This document shows, piece after piece, positions 16,404-24,704 of a DNA stretch of 57,359 nt. Source of the stretch: Candidatus Symbiothrix sp. Lineage in GTDB: Bacteria > Bacteroidota > Bacteroidia > Bacteroidales > Azobacteroidaceae. The stretch lies in assembly GCA_031261295.1 (NCBI GenBank), contig JAISKT010000371.1:1-57359 (forward strand), read 5' to 3'. The first letter of the stretch is position 1. Each line of letters begins with the position of its first letter. Position numbers and translations under genes: made by a program. Under the pieces are notes generated by a model, which searched no databases, was not told the origin of the DNA, and saw only the letters and a list, made by a program, of their open reading frames with translations.

Positions 16404-18965
16404 ATGAAATCCACAAAAAATATAGTTCTTGCTGTATTCATTTTTATGGTTGCAAATTTGGCTTATGGGCAATCCCCGCAGACCGGTTTGTATTTTTATT
16501 CTCATGACCATAACATTGATAAGCGGACTTCGTTGGTTTTAAACAATGGAGAACCGTATAAATTGAATGCCCAGGAGAATTTTACAGTAGAATTTGATAT
16601 TTTCCTGAGGAACGAACGGATTAAATTCGGTTATATCTTCCGGATCATTTCCAATAAGGATGAAAATTTTGACCTTATTATTAATAACGAATCGAATCTT
16701 TTCTTTGTTATCAATAATCAGGATTTCCAGCTTAAGAATATTCCTTTCCTTGAAAAGTGGAATCATGTGACGCTATTGTTTGACAAGCGGCAAAATAATA
16801 TATCCCTTCGTTTCAATGACGAAATAGTCGATTGTCCGCATGATATAAATAGTCTTAAATCGCTTAATATCAGTTTTGGACAATGTGAATTTAAAAATTT
16901 TCTGGCAAATGATGTTTCTCCCTTTATTTTAAAGGATATTCGAATAAGCCATAATGACCGGCTCATTCATCACTGGGCTTTGAACAAGCATGGGGAAGGT
17001 GTCGTTTACGATGAATTGAAGAATGCGCCGGCCGTTGCTCATAATCCGTATTGGCTGATGGATAACCATATTTATTGGAAAAAAATAGCCGGATTCGATG
17101 CGGGAGTTTTTCCTCAAATAACGTTTGATTCCATACACAATACGATCTATATCCTTAGCCATACCGAATTGATAAAATATACTTTGGAAACCGATTCTAC
17201 GGAGATTTTTTCGGATACAAGGATAACGCCGCCCCCTGAATTTTACAATCGTTTATTGTTTGATCCGCTTTCGGGCAAGTTGCACTATTATGGTTTCAGT
17301 TCCGGTAAGATTAATTCATATAACTTTACCGGGAATACGTGGACGGATTACACGGATTTTGAAGAAGAAGCCGACCATGCGCATCATAACCGCTACATTT
17401 CCCGCGTTGATTCTTCCTTGTATCTGTTTGGAGGATACGGCCATTATAAATACAACAGCGATTTTTTCCGGATCAATTTGAAAACCGGGGAACGCAGCGC
17501 TTTTGATTTTTCACATACCATCACTCCCCGTTACCTGGCGGCGATGGGCGGCAACCGGACGGGCGATAAAGTGTATATCCTGGGAGGACGGGGCGCCGAA
17601 ATGGGCCGGCAGGAATTGTCTCCCAAGAATTTCTCCGATTTGTTTGAGGTGGATTTGAAAACCAATAAAGTGAAATATCTATTTGATATAGATAAAGAGG
17701 ATGATGAAGGAAATGTCTATTCCAACAGCCTGGTAATGGCTGAAAATGATTCCGCTTTTTATGTGTTGGCTTATCCGAACAATAAATATTCTTCTGCGAT
17801 TTCTTTAGAAAAGATTGATCTCCGTACCCGGAAAGTCACAATGCTGGCCGATACGATTGAGTTTTATTTCAGGGACATTACGTCTTTCTGTGATTTATAT
17901 TTTTCGCCAAGTTTGTCCAAATTAATTGCGGTAGCGTCTTATTCGGAAGATCAAAAAACATCGAAAACACACTTGTACACTTTGAATTTTCCGCCGCTTC
18001 AATCAAAGGATGTACTGCAAAGCAACATTAAATCTTCCGATAAAACCATTATTTACCTTTTTGCAGGAAGTTTTTGCCTGTTGATACTGTTGTTTATTTT
18101 CGGAAGGAAATTAATGTCGAACAATAAAAAGGCGGCAAATGCACTTTCCGATCCGGAGAAAACAGACCGGGAGGAAAAAGAATTGAAAACAAGGGAAGTG
18201 CAGGAGGTGAAATCTTTTTATGATTTTAAGACTAAATCCATTTTATTCCTGGGTGGTTTCCAGGTTTTTAATAAGAACGGGAAAAATATGACAGGCGATT
18301 TTACGCCGACTTTGAAATATATCCTGGTATTGATTGTGCTTTATACCTTGAAGAATAACAAAGGTATTTCTTCGTCGAAGTTGCAGGAACTTTTGTGGTT
18401 TGACAAGTCGGAAGAAGCCGCAAGAAACAACCGGAGTGTGAATGTACGAAAATTGCGGGTGCTCTTGCAAGAAGTCGGGGAGATTGATGTGACCAATGAA
18501 AACAGCTATTGGACCATTACCTTACCTGACAGTATCTTTTTGGATTACAAAGAGGTATTGCGGTTGATTCAAAAAATCCAGAAAGAAGAAATTACGAAGA
18601 AAGAAGATTTGCTGCGCCTTTTGGAACTGCTCAATTCCGGGGTGCTTCTTCCGAATATTCAATTGGAATGGGTCGATAATTTCAAGACTGATTTTTCAAA
18701 TTCGGTTATTGACGCTTTGATGCACGTGGCCAATAACAGTAAAAATTCGTTATATACCAACCAGGATATCCGGTTAAAAATAGCCGACTGCATCCTGAAA
18801 ATTGATCCTATTAATGAAGAAGCCTTGCTGATTAAATGTAATGCACTCTGTATAATGGGCAAGAAAGGCTTGGCCAAGACCGCTTTCGATAATTTTGCCA
18901 AAGAATACAAGTTGCTGTTGGGAGAACCCTACCAAGGATCCATAAAAAACTTCCTCGGACAATAA
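16404..18965 (+). CDS. Membrane-spanning sensor-regulator: Kelch propeller, TM, winged helix
   Basis: The 853 residues appear to form a one-component signalling protein. A signal peptide (1-22) precedes a LamG/concanavalin-like region (about 25-195) and a six-to-seven-bladed Kelch-like propeller (about 225-530; LYLFGGYGHYKY, KVYILGGRGAEMG). One transmembrane helix (about 548-568) follows, then a charged linker. The cytoplasmic end carries a winged-helix domain like the transcriptional-activator C-terminal domain of SARP/OmpR proteins (about 612-712; SSSKLQELLWFDKSEEAARN, NVRKLRVLLQEVG) and an alpha-helical BTAD-like tail (713-853). I infer that an extracytoplasmic ligand, perhaps a glycan, is sensed to control transcription. 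Likely targets are the neighbouring cotH, GH95 or EPS genes, but nothing in the sequence proves which. Confidence 0.82.
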   Translation: MKSTKNIVLAVFIFMVANLAYGQSPQTGLYFYSHDHNIDKRTSLVLNNGEPYKLNAQENFTVEFDIFLRNERIKFGYIFRIISNKDENFDLIINNESNLFFVINNQDFQLKNIPFLEKWNHVTLLFDKRQNNISLRFNDEIVDCPHDINSLKSLNISFGQCEFKNFLANDVSPFILKDIRISHNDRLIHHWALNKHGEGVVYDELKNAPAVAHNPYWLMDNHIYWKKIAGFDAGVFPQITFDSIHNTIYILSHTELIKYTLETDSTEIFSDTRITPPPEFYNRLLFDPLSGKLHYYGFSSGKINSYNFTGNTWTDYTDFEEEADHAHHNRYISRVDSSLYLFGGYGHYKYNSDFFRINLKTGERSAFDFSHTITPRYLAAMGGNRTGDKVYILGGRGAEMGRQELSPKNFSDLFEVDLKTNKVKYLFDIDKEDDEGNVYSNSLVMAENDSAFYVLAYPNNKYSSAISLEKIDLRTRKVTMLADTIEFYFRDITSFCDLYFSPSLSKLIAVASYSEDQKTSKTHLYTLNFPPLQSKDVLQSNIKSSDKTIIYLFAGSFCLLILLFIFGRKLMSNNKKAANALSDPEKTDREEKELKTREVQEVKSFYDFKTKSILFLGGFQVFNKNGKNMTGDFTPTLKYILVLIVLYTLKNNKGISSSKLQELLWFDKSEEAARNNRSVNVRKLRVLLQEVGEIDVTNENSYWTITLPDSIFLDYKEVLRLIQKIQKEEITKKEDLLRLLELLNSGVLLPNIQLEWVDNFKTDFSNSVIDALMHVANNSKNSLYTNQDIRLKIADCILKIDPINEEALLIKCNALCIMGKKGLAKTAFDNFAKEYKLLLGEPYQGSIKNFLGQ

Positions 18966-18996
18966 AATACGGGCCGTAGTTACTACTTCCTTTTTT

Positions 18997-19240
18997 GTCA
19001 TTGCGGGCTTGACCCGCAATCCCATGATGACCGTTAAACAGTTAATTGTTGAAATTTGCAAGAATGGTGCTTAACGGTCATCATGAGATTCCTCCCTTCG
19101 GTCGGAATGACGGCGCGTTTTTTATGATTGGGGAGGAAGGGATTGGCGCGGCGAAGCCGCGCCAATCCCTTCCTCCCGTTACCTCCCGTGAGTACCGTCA
19201 TTTCGAGCGTAGCGAGAAATCTCATGATAAGCCGTTAATC
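18997..19240. repeat. Cluster of palindromic intergenic repeats
   Basis: The gap 18966-19426 holds no gene. It contains a third copy of the 27-base hairpin arm (18997-19023) and a perfect 22-bp stem with GAA loop (19131-19152 with 19156-19177). An outer imperfect palindrome also lies here, in which ttaacggtcatcatgagatt (from about 19071) is answered by agaaatctcatgataagccg (about 19219-19238). The segment gtcatttcgagcgtagcgag at 19198-19217 is of a kind I recall as common between Bacteroidetes genes. It could fold into a large cruciform and may terminate the upstream transcript. Confidence 0.8.
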
Positions 19241-19350
19241 GCCATTGTCGTTTGTTTCATTGCGCTTGCAAAGACAAGTACTCTAAATTAGTATTTACAG
19301 GACCTGAATAATTACGGGTTATAATTATTTTTGTTAAAATGTAGTAAAAA

Positions 19351-19383
19351 TTTGTTTAATTCAAAAAGAAATCCGTATCTTTG
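19351..19383 (+). promoter_or_regulatory. Promoter TTTG-n21-TAnnTTTG before the AraC gene
   Basis: TTTG at 19351-19354 and TATCTTTG at 19376-19383 are 21 bases apart, a good Bacteroidetes promoter match, 43 bases before the AraC-family start codon. Confidence 0.65.
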
Positions 19384-19426
19384 CACAACTAAAAAAATGA
19401 GAGAGTAATTTATTTTCTAAATATGC

Positions 19427-20287
19427 ATGAAAATAAATAAGGAGAAAAACCTTTTAGAAAATTTGACGTTAGAATCAAAGTTTCAGAATGTTTGGAAAAG
19501 CTTTGATTTACCGAAGGGATATTGTTGGGAGGGAAATACGTCATTGGAAACAACTATTTTCTTTGTCACTAAAGGTAGTATTCGTTTTGTAATCAGTGGT
19601 TTAGAAGCTTGCACTATTTATTCGCAGGAAATGTTTATCATTCCGGTTAATTGTAAGTATGAAGTAGAAGCATTAGAACAAATACACTTGGTAAGTTGTG
19701 TATTTTATGTGGAATCTTTATATTCCGAACAAATATTGATAGATGAGCTGTTAGATATATCTCCGGATAATCAAGATAAGGTAGCAAAGCTTCCGGTTAA
19801 AAAGACGCTTAAATCTTATCTTACATTATTGGAACAATGTATCAAAGACGGTTTGGGTTCTTATTATTTTTTGGATCTAAAAAGACATGAATTGTTTCTG
19901 CTGTTATTTGCATATTATACAAAACAAGATTTGGCACGCTTTTTGTATAGTATTATAAGTGAGAATATCCAGTTCAAGGGATTTATCCTGAATAATTATC
20001 AGCAGGTAAAGAATGTGAAAGAATTGGCTGGTTTAGCGAATTATTCGACTTCAGGGTTTATTAAGAAATTTCGACGCTATTTTAATGAATCCCCCTATAA
20101 ATGGATGCAAAAACAAAAAGCGGAACAAATATTGCGAGATATTAAACACGGAATAAAATCATTACAAGAGATTGCTACTGAGTATAATTTTTCATCTTAT
20201 CAGCATTTTGCTAATTTTTGTAAGACTCAATTTGGGTTTCCCCCGACCGAAATTGCGGATAAATATACGATAAGTAATCTTATATGA
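19427..20287 (+). CDS. AraC-family transcriptional regulator
   Basis: This 286-residue protein has an N-terminal cupin-like sensing region (about 30-120) and a C-terminal double helix-turn-helix of the AraC/XylS type (about 190-280). The first HTH is VKELAGLANYSTSGFIKKFR; the second contains SLQEIATEYNFSSYQHFANF followed by CKTQFGFPPTE. The ATG at 19427 is chosen because an ATG four bases earlier is followed by a stop within six codons. It sits at the head of the segment leading into the polysaccharide genes and may control them. The effector is unknown. Confidence 0.9.
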   Translation: MKINKEKNLLENLTLESKFQNVWKSFDLPKGYCWEGNTSLETTIFFVTKGSIRFVISGLEACTIYSQEMFIIPVNCKYEVEALEQIHLVSCVFYVESLYSEQILIDELLDISPDNQDKVAKLPVKKTLKSYLTLLEQCIKDGLGSYYFLDLKRHELFLLLFAYYTKQDLARFLYSIISENIQFKGFILNNYQQVKNVKELAGLANYSTSGFIKKFRRYFNESPYKWMQKQKAEQILRDIKHGIKSLQEIATEYNFSSYQHFANFCKTQFGFPPTEIADKYTISNLI

Positions 20288-20352
20288 TGGCTAAGGTAAA
20301 AATCTATGTCAAATAGGCAAAGATTTATGAGCGTGAATTATATAAATGGATG

Positions 20353-20360
20353 TACCTTTG
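20353..20360 (+). promoter_or_regulatory. Bacteroidetes -7 element before the small coiled-coil gene
   Basis: TACCTTTG matches TAnnTTTG and lies 62 bases before the next ATG in a 135-base gap. No convincing -33 TTTG is visible. Confidence 0.5.
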
Positions 20361-20422
20361 CTGAGTTTTATAAGGTGTAATTTAGCTTTTACTGAAAAAT
20401 AATCTTTTATTAGAATAAAAAT

Positions 20423-20704
20423 ATGGCAAAACAAACATCATTTGCTCACCAGAAACAAGTGTTAGAGCAATTTTCATCTTTACTCTCAGGGTTAGAGGGT
20501 GAGTTTAAAGGGTTGATTCAGAGATATGAAGATAGTATTTCTGACCTGTACGAAGAGAATGGTTTGATGGAAGAAATTTATGAAGATTATAAAAACTTGT
20601 ATCTGCAACCGATGAAAACTTCTTTGACGGAACTGTTATCCCGGATTCAAGAAGAAGATATTCCATTTGTAGAGAAAGAGATTGATTTTATCTCTTCCCG
20701 TTAG
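20423..20704 (+). CDS. Small helical protein of unknown function
   Basis: I do not recognise this 93-residue protein. It has no signal peptide or membrane segment. It is strongly charged and predicted helical through most of its length (GLEGEFKGLIQRYEDSISDL, YEENGLMEEIYEDYKNLYLQ), probably forming a coiled coil. It lies 28 bases before the HU-like/LysM membrane protein gene and is likely co-transcribed from the promoter near 20353. A role as partner of that protein is plausible but rests only on position. Confidence 0.7.
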   Translation: MAKQTSFAHQKQVLEQFSSLLSGLEGEFKGLIQRYEDSISDLYEENGLMEEIYEDYKNLYLQPMKTSLTELLSRIQEEDIPFVEKEIDFISSR

Positions 20705-20732
20705 TTTTTTTATCTCTTAACTTACATAATTG

Positions 20733-21773
20733 ATGAATAAACACTTTGAAAAGATTAGAAACGGCCTATTTGATGATAAAATATCGGAAGAAATTCCGGA
20801 ATCGATCATAATAGACGCTCTCTTGAAAGGGGAGAAGGTAGTAATCCCTGATTTTGGATATTTAGAACCAAAGTCCCTTTCAGGAAGGCAAACGGTTTTG
20901 TTTAAATCAGCGGGCGCTCAAGACTCGTTGATGAAACAACTTGTTGCCGAATCTGATAAAAAAGATAAAAATCATCTGCCTGTTTTATATGATGCTATTT
21001 CTACTCCTTTGAAAGAAGGAAAAGAAGTTTCTTTCCCCCGATTAGGCGTTTTTCAACCGCTGAAAAAAGAGGATGGAAGTTTTCGTGTTTCATTTACTCT
21101 TTCTTCCGTTCTCCGGAAGCAGTTGAGTGGAGGTGGAAAACCGGAAGTAGAAACAGCAGCAACACTTGTCGTTCCTAAAAAAGAAGACATTCCGGTAGAA
21201 ATAATCAAAGAACCGGTTGTTGAAGAAACGAAGATTGAACCTGTCAAGGAACCGGAGATAGTTGAAAAACCGAAAATAGAGGCGGTTAAGGAGTGGAAAG
21301 AACCGGAGAAAACGATTCCGGTAAAACCGGTAGCGGAAGTGAAACGCCAAAGCGCTCCCGTCCGGAAAATAGCTCAAAAAGGAGATATTATTGTACCTCA
21401 GGATAATAAAAAAAAGAAAGCGGATAAGAAGAACATTGTAGGGATGATGTTGGCGTTGGTTGCTTTTATTGCGGTTGTAATCGTTTTGACGAGTATTCTT
21501 TTCCAGAATAAAAAGGAAGAACAAGTGGATCCGGAACAACCGGCTACCGGCATAAACCTTCCGGCTTTGGCTGAGCAACATTACGGGAATTCGATTTTTT
21601 GGGTATATATATATGATGCCAATCAAAAGAAGCTCACTTCTCCGATAAATATACCGGCGGGAGTGGAATTGGTGATTCCGGACTTATCCGAATACAATGT
21701 GGATGTGACGGATAGCATGGAGATAAGGCGGGCCATGTTGAAATCCGATTTGATTTTAAACCAAAAGTATTAA
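20733..21773 (+). CDS. HU-like DNA-binding protein with TM helix and LysM-like domain
   Basis: This 346-residue protein joins parts that normally act in different compartments. Residues 1-130 resemble the HU-like fold of Bacteroidetes (IIDALLKGEKVVIPDFGYLE, LKEGKEVSFPRLGVFQPLKK). A Pro/Glu/Lys-rich linker (about 135-230) follows, then one transmembrane helix (about 237-259, MMLALVAFIAVVIVLTSIL). The C-terminal LysM-like region (about 275-325) has LAEQHYGNSIFWVYIYDANQ and IPAGVELVIPDL. The topology suggests a cytoplasmic nucleic-acid or protein-binding head and a periplasmic peptidoglycan-binding end. I chose the ATG at 20733 over the TTG one codon earlier. It may position DNA, the cell envelope, or the export machinery encoded downstream; that is inference. 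Confidence 0.78.
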   Translation: MNKHFEKIRNGLFDDKISEEIPESIIIDALLKGEKVVIPDFGYLEPKSLSGRQTVLFKSAGAQDSLMKQLVAESDKKDKNHLPVLYDAISTPLKEGKEVSFPRLGVFQPLKKEDGSFRVSFTLSSVLRKQLSGGGKPEVETAATLVVPKKEDIPVEIIKEPVVEETKIEPVKEPEIVEKPKIEAVKEWKEPEKTIPVKPVAEVKRQSAPVRKIAQKGDIIVPQDNKKKKADKKNIVGMMLALVAFIAVVIVLTSILFQNKKEEQVDPEQPATGINLPALAEQHYGNSIFWVYIYDANQKKLTSPINIPAGVELVIPDLSEYNVDVTDSMEIRRAMLKSDLILNQKY

Positions 21774-21810
21774 ATCAAGTCTAAAGGATGTGTTTGAAAT
21801 TTACACAAGT

Positions 21811-21855
21811 AATAATTAAAAAATAAGTAGAATAATAATTAAAAAATAATAGAAT
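21811..21855 (+). repeat. A/T-rich tandem duplication in a leader
   Basis: Two units of 23 and 22 bases (starting aataattaaaaaata at 21811 and 21834) lie back to back just before an ATG. Such A-rich leaders commonly support translation in Bacteroidetes without a Shine-Dalgarno site. Confidence 0.6.
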
Positions 21856-21856
21856 A

Positions 21857-23488
21857 ATGAAAAGATTAGTTACAATTTTGTTATCGGCCATCATGCTTAC
21901 GGGTTTGTCTTTCGGACAGACTGCGCCGGTGGTGGTTTATGGAAATGTGAAAGTTGCTACTGGTGGCAATGTAAAATCTGCGGGCACTGTAAATGTAAAG
22001 TCGGCAAATGCTCCACATGCAAAAGGTGTTATTGTTAATGAAGGAACATTGAATTTGGGAGATGAAGGTATCATTTTTTACTCTAATGGTAGTAATGGTT
22101 GGACAGGAGCATCAGGTACAATTACAGGCACCGGCTCTGATGGTTTATTAGTAAATAAGACGACGGTTAATTATAGTGGCGATGCATCGAAAATAAGAGT
22201 ACGGAAAGAATTTCCTGTTGCTACGTTTTGGTATTCCGTATCTTTCCCTTTCGATGTAAATATAGCTGATATTCAAACTACAGGATCTACTGCTGCTAAG
22301 TATAGAACAAATTATTGGGTATATGAATATGATTCGGATGCAAGAGCAAATAATGGTGATGCTACAGTAGGCAACTGGAAACGTGTACCGGCTGCTGAAA
22401 CTTATCTAAAAGCAGGAAAGGGGTATCGAGTATTATCTCAACTACCTGAGTTAGAATTTCCGGCTAAAGCATTGGCAACTTATTCAAATTCTTCTTTGTT
22501 TACTTATGCTAATAAAAGTGTACCTGTGACTGATTTTAAACATGCTAATGAGGATTTAGTAGGGTATTATCAAGAAGGAAGGGGATGGAATTATATTGGA
22601 GGGCTTAATACTTCTAATTTTAATTTGGCGCAGATGACTACAGATCTTGATTGGAATGAAACTATATATTATATGGATGTAGAAGGAGGATCGGTAGAAA
22701 AATATAAACCGAGAACTTTATCAACAATCCATTCTCCTTATACTCCATTCTTTGTTCAAATAAGTGACAATGGCTCTTTTACTTATAAAAAAGAGGGAAT
22801 TACATTAGATGCTCATCACTTCCGTTCTTCTGAAAGAACTGCGAATGATATTTTAAGTTTAACGCTTATAAATGATGAAAATGTTTCTGATGTAAATTAT
22901 ATAGTGTTAGGAGATAAATATAAAGATACTTATTTAGTTTCAGAAGATGCTTTTAAACCGGTTTATGATGATGAACTTCAAATATACTCTGTAGTAGAGA
23001 ATGTACCATTATTTAGAAATGCTCTTTTGCGTACTGGTGAAAAAGAAGTTATATTAGGGGTGTCTGCTCCTTTTCAGGGACAATATACTTTTGAATTAAC
23101 TGATGAAAATAATTCAGTAAATAGTGTTGTCCTGTTAGATAAGGAAAATAATCAGGAAACGGATCTTTTATCTCAAACCTACTCTTTCTATGTAGATGAT
23201 GTTTTTAATACTTCCGACCGTTTTGTTCTTTATATAAATAAAACAGCAACTTCTATTGGATCGTTGGGTGATGCTTCTAAAGTATATGCTTATGCTGATA
23301 ATGCTGTATTAACTGTTAAAAATTTGAAGAGTGGAGACAACGTTCAAATATTGGATTTAGCAGGTAGAACCATTGCATCCGGCATTGCTCAAGGTAGTGA
23401 ATATTCAATGTCCTTAAAGGAAAAAGGTGTTTACATTGTGAATGTAAAGGGAGAAAAGAATACTGTATTAAAAGTTTTAAATAGATAA
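21857..23488 (+). CDS. Secreted T9SS-tail surface protein of unknown function
   Basis: The 543 residues begin with a signal peptide (cut near LSFGQ, 21). A Gly/Asn/Val-rich segment follows (about 22-110, NVKSAGTVNVKSANAPHAKG) that looks like a short beta-solenoid. A central beta-rich region comes next (WYSVSFPFDVNIADI, LKAGKGYRVLSQLPELEFPA), similar to the segment before the T9SS tail of the C10 protease here (WNMVSVPL). Residues about 465-543 are a T9SS sorting domain (VQILDLAGRTIASGIAQGSE, GVYIVNVKG). I know no family name for the middle. It heads the run of genes leading into the polysaccharide export genes and may be a structural cell-surface protein. Confidence 0.8.
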   Translation: MKRLVTILLSAIMLTGLSFGQTAPVVVYGNVKVATGGNVKSAGTVNVKSANAPHAKGVIVNEGTLNLGDEGIIFYSNGSNGWTGASGTITGTGSDGLLVNKTTVNYSGDASKIRVRKEFPVATFWYSVSFPFDVNIADIQTTGSTAAKYRTNYWVYEYDSDARANNGDATVGNWKRVPAAETYLKAGKGYRVLSQLPELEFPAKALATYSNSSLFTYANKSVPVTDFKHANEDLVGYYQEGRGWNYIGGLNTSNFNLAQMTTDLDWNETIYYMDVEGGSVEKYKPRTLSTIHSPYTPFFVQISDNGSFTYKKEGITLDAHHFRSSERTANDILSLTLINDENVSDVNYIVLGDKYKDTYLVSEDAFKPVYDDELQIYSVVENVPLFRNALLRTGEKEVILGVSAPFQGQYTFELTDENNSVNSVVLLDKENNQETDLLSQTYSFYVDDVFNTSDRFVLYINKTATSIGSLGDASKVYAYADNAVLTVKNLKSGDNVQILDLAGRTIASGIAQGSEYSMSLKEKGVYIVNVKGEKNTVLKVLNR

Positions 23489-23501
23489 AGAAATTAAGTT
23501 C

Positions 23502-24275
23502 ATGAAGCAGTTTTTTGTAATAGTAATTGGTTGTATTTTTTTCTTGGGAAATCTTCAAGCAACTCCTTACTTCAAAGAAGAGGGACTTTTAGATAAGATT
23601 GGAATTACTTATTTGGATGATCAAGGTACATATGCTGAATGTTATATTTTTATGAGGCAAAAAGATGGTTGTACTGCAAATTATGAATCTCGTTATGATG
23701 CATTAGCAATGGATAATGAAATATGGACCCTAAGTGCAAATGATCGTCCGTTATTTCGAGATCAGAGGCCTTATAGCGATTATTTTACAGATATTCCCTT
23801 GAGAATATCTGTAAAGAAAACGGGTAATCAACATACATTAAAATACAGTATACCTGAGGAAGGTGGAATATCGGCTTCTATTGCGACTGCTATTGAACTG
23901 AGAAAATTGGATGATGATACTTTCAGTCACAACTTCTTTACAGATGGAGATTATACCTTTGAGGCTACTTCCACAGGAACTATTTCAACCTATTATATAA
24001 GAGTTTGGGGTGCAAATGTGGCGTTAAATGACACCGGTTGGAACAATGTGGATAGTTGGTTGTCTGGAAAATGTCCATCTAATAAGAGTTATGTATTTAT
24101 TCCTGAAGATGTACAATTTACAGTCGCTTCAGGATCTTATGAAGTAGATACTATTGATAATGAGGGTACACTAATAATTGATACCAGTACAGTATTGACT
24201 GTTGAACAGACTCTTAACAAAGGAACGATTCATAATTTTGGCATATTGAATTCAAAAGGAGTAGAGATATTTTAA
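23502..24275 (+). CDS. Secreted protein with beta-solenoid-like C-terminus
   Basis: I do not recognise this 257-residue protein. A signal peptide (cut near LQATP, 20) leads into a beta-rich domain (about 25-170) with no motif I know. The C-terminal 80 residues (DTGWNNVDSWLSGKCPSNKS, VDTIDNEGTLIIDTSTVLTV, GTIHNFGILNSKG) follow the pattern of short beta-rungs found in bacterial surface proteins that begin with W-x-x-x-x-x-W and NEGTL-type turns. There is no T9SS tail. It begins 13 bases after the preceding T9SS protein gene and is followed by a strong hairpin, so the two probably form one transcription unit. Confidence 0.7.
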   Translation: MKQFFVIVIGCIFFLGNLQATPYFKEEGLLDKIGITYLDDQGTYAECYIFMRQKDGCTANYESRYDALAMDNEIWTLSANDRPLFRDQRPYSDYFTDIPLRISVKKTGNQHTLKYSIPEEGGISASIATAIELRKLDDDTFSHNFFTDGDYTFEATSTGTISTYYIRVWGANVALNDTGWNNVDSWLSGKCPSNKSYVFIPEDVQFTVASGSYEVDTIDNEGTLIIDTSTVLTVEQTLNKGTIHNFGILNSKGVEIF

Positions 24276-24283
24276 TTTCAATG

Positions 24284-24330
24284 CTATCGAACTTCTAAGC
24301 CCTCATAAAGAGGGGTTAGAAGTTCGATAG
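24284..24330 (+). terminator. Strong hairpin terminator or mRNA-stability element
   Basis: A 21-bp stem (one mismatch) pairs 24284-24304 with 24310-24330 around an ATAAA loop. It starts 8 bases after the stop of the preceding gene. There is no T tract directly after it, so partial termination or 3'-end protection is possible. Confidence 0.65.
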
Positions 24331-24395
24331 ACCAATTCGAATCAGATAATTAATAAAATAAAAAAGTCAAATTTTAAAAAAATAAAATAAATTAA

Positions 24396-24704
24396 ATGAA
24401 AAGAAGGTTATTTTTTATATTTGTTGTAATGTTTTCACTGTCTATTTTTAGCGGAAATATTTATGCTCAGGGAATTTATAATTCGGGGAGTAGTGCTACT
24501 ACTGAACAGGATTCTTTTTATGGTTCATTAAGAATTGATGATGGTGATGATGATGGTACTGATCCTCCAAGTACACCGGGAGGTGATCCGGGTAATAGTG
24601 ATGAACCCATTGGAGAAGGTTTAGCCATTCTTTCTCTTTTAGCTGGAGGTTATGCAGTAGCAAAGAAGAAGATAAACGCCAAAAAAGGAGGATATGAAGC
24701 CTAA
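24396..24704 (+). CDS. Small secreted membrane-anchored protein with PIGE C-terminal motif
   Basis: The 102 residues comprise a signal peptide (cut near IYAQG, 25), a Gly/Asp/Pro-rich spacer (DDGDDDGTDPPSTPGGDPGN), the motif EPIGEGL, a hydrophobic span (AILSLLAGGYAV) and a lysine-rich tail (AKKKINAKKGG). This is the same plan as the 93-residue protein at 4862-5143, which has DPIGDAI. The gene overlaps the wza-like gene by 11 bases, so it is translated with the polysaccharide export machinery. It could be an envelope substrate or accessory of that pathway; the conserved tail is suggestive of processing or sorting. Its function is not known to me. Confidence 0.75.
   Translation: MKRRLFFIFVVMFSLSIFSGNIYAQGIYNSGSSATTEQDSFYGSLRIDDGDDDGTDPPSTPGGDPGNSDEPIGEGLAILSLLAGGYAVAKKKINAKKGGYEA

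Noticed and set aside
19034..19291. Open frames of 63 and 81 codons on the two strands
   Set aside because: They consist of palindromic repeat sequence and overlap no conserved protein pattern.
21090..21626. 178-codon minus-strand frame
   Set aside because: Antisense to the HU-like/LysM gene; Phe/Arg/Tyr-rich string typical of the reverse of a Lys/Glu-rich linker.
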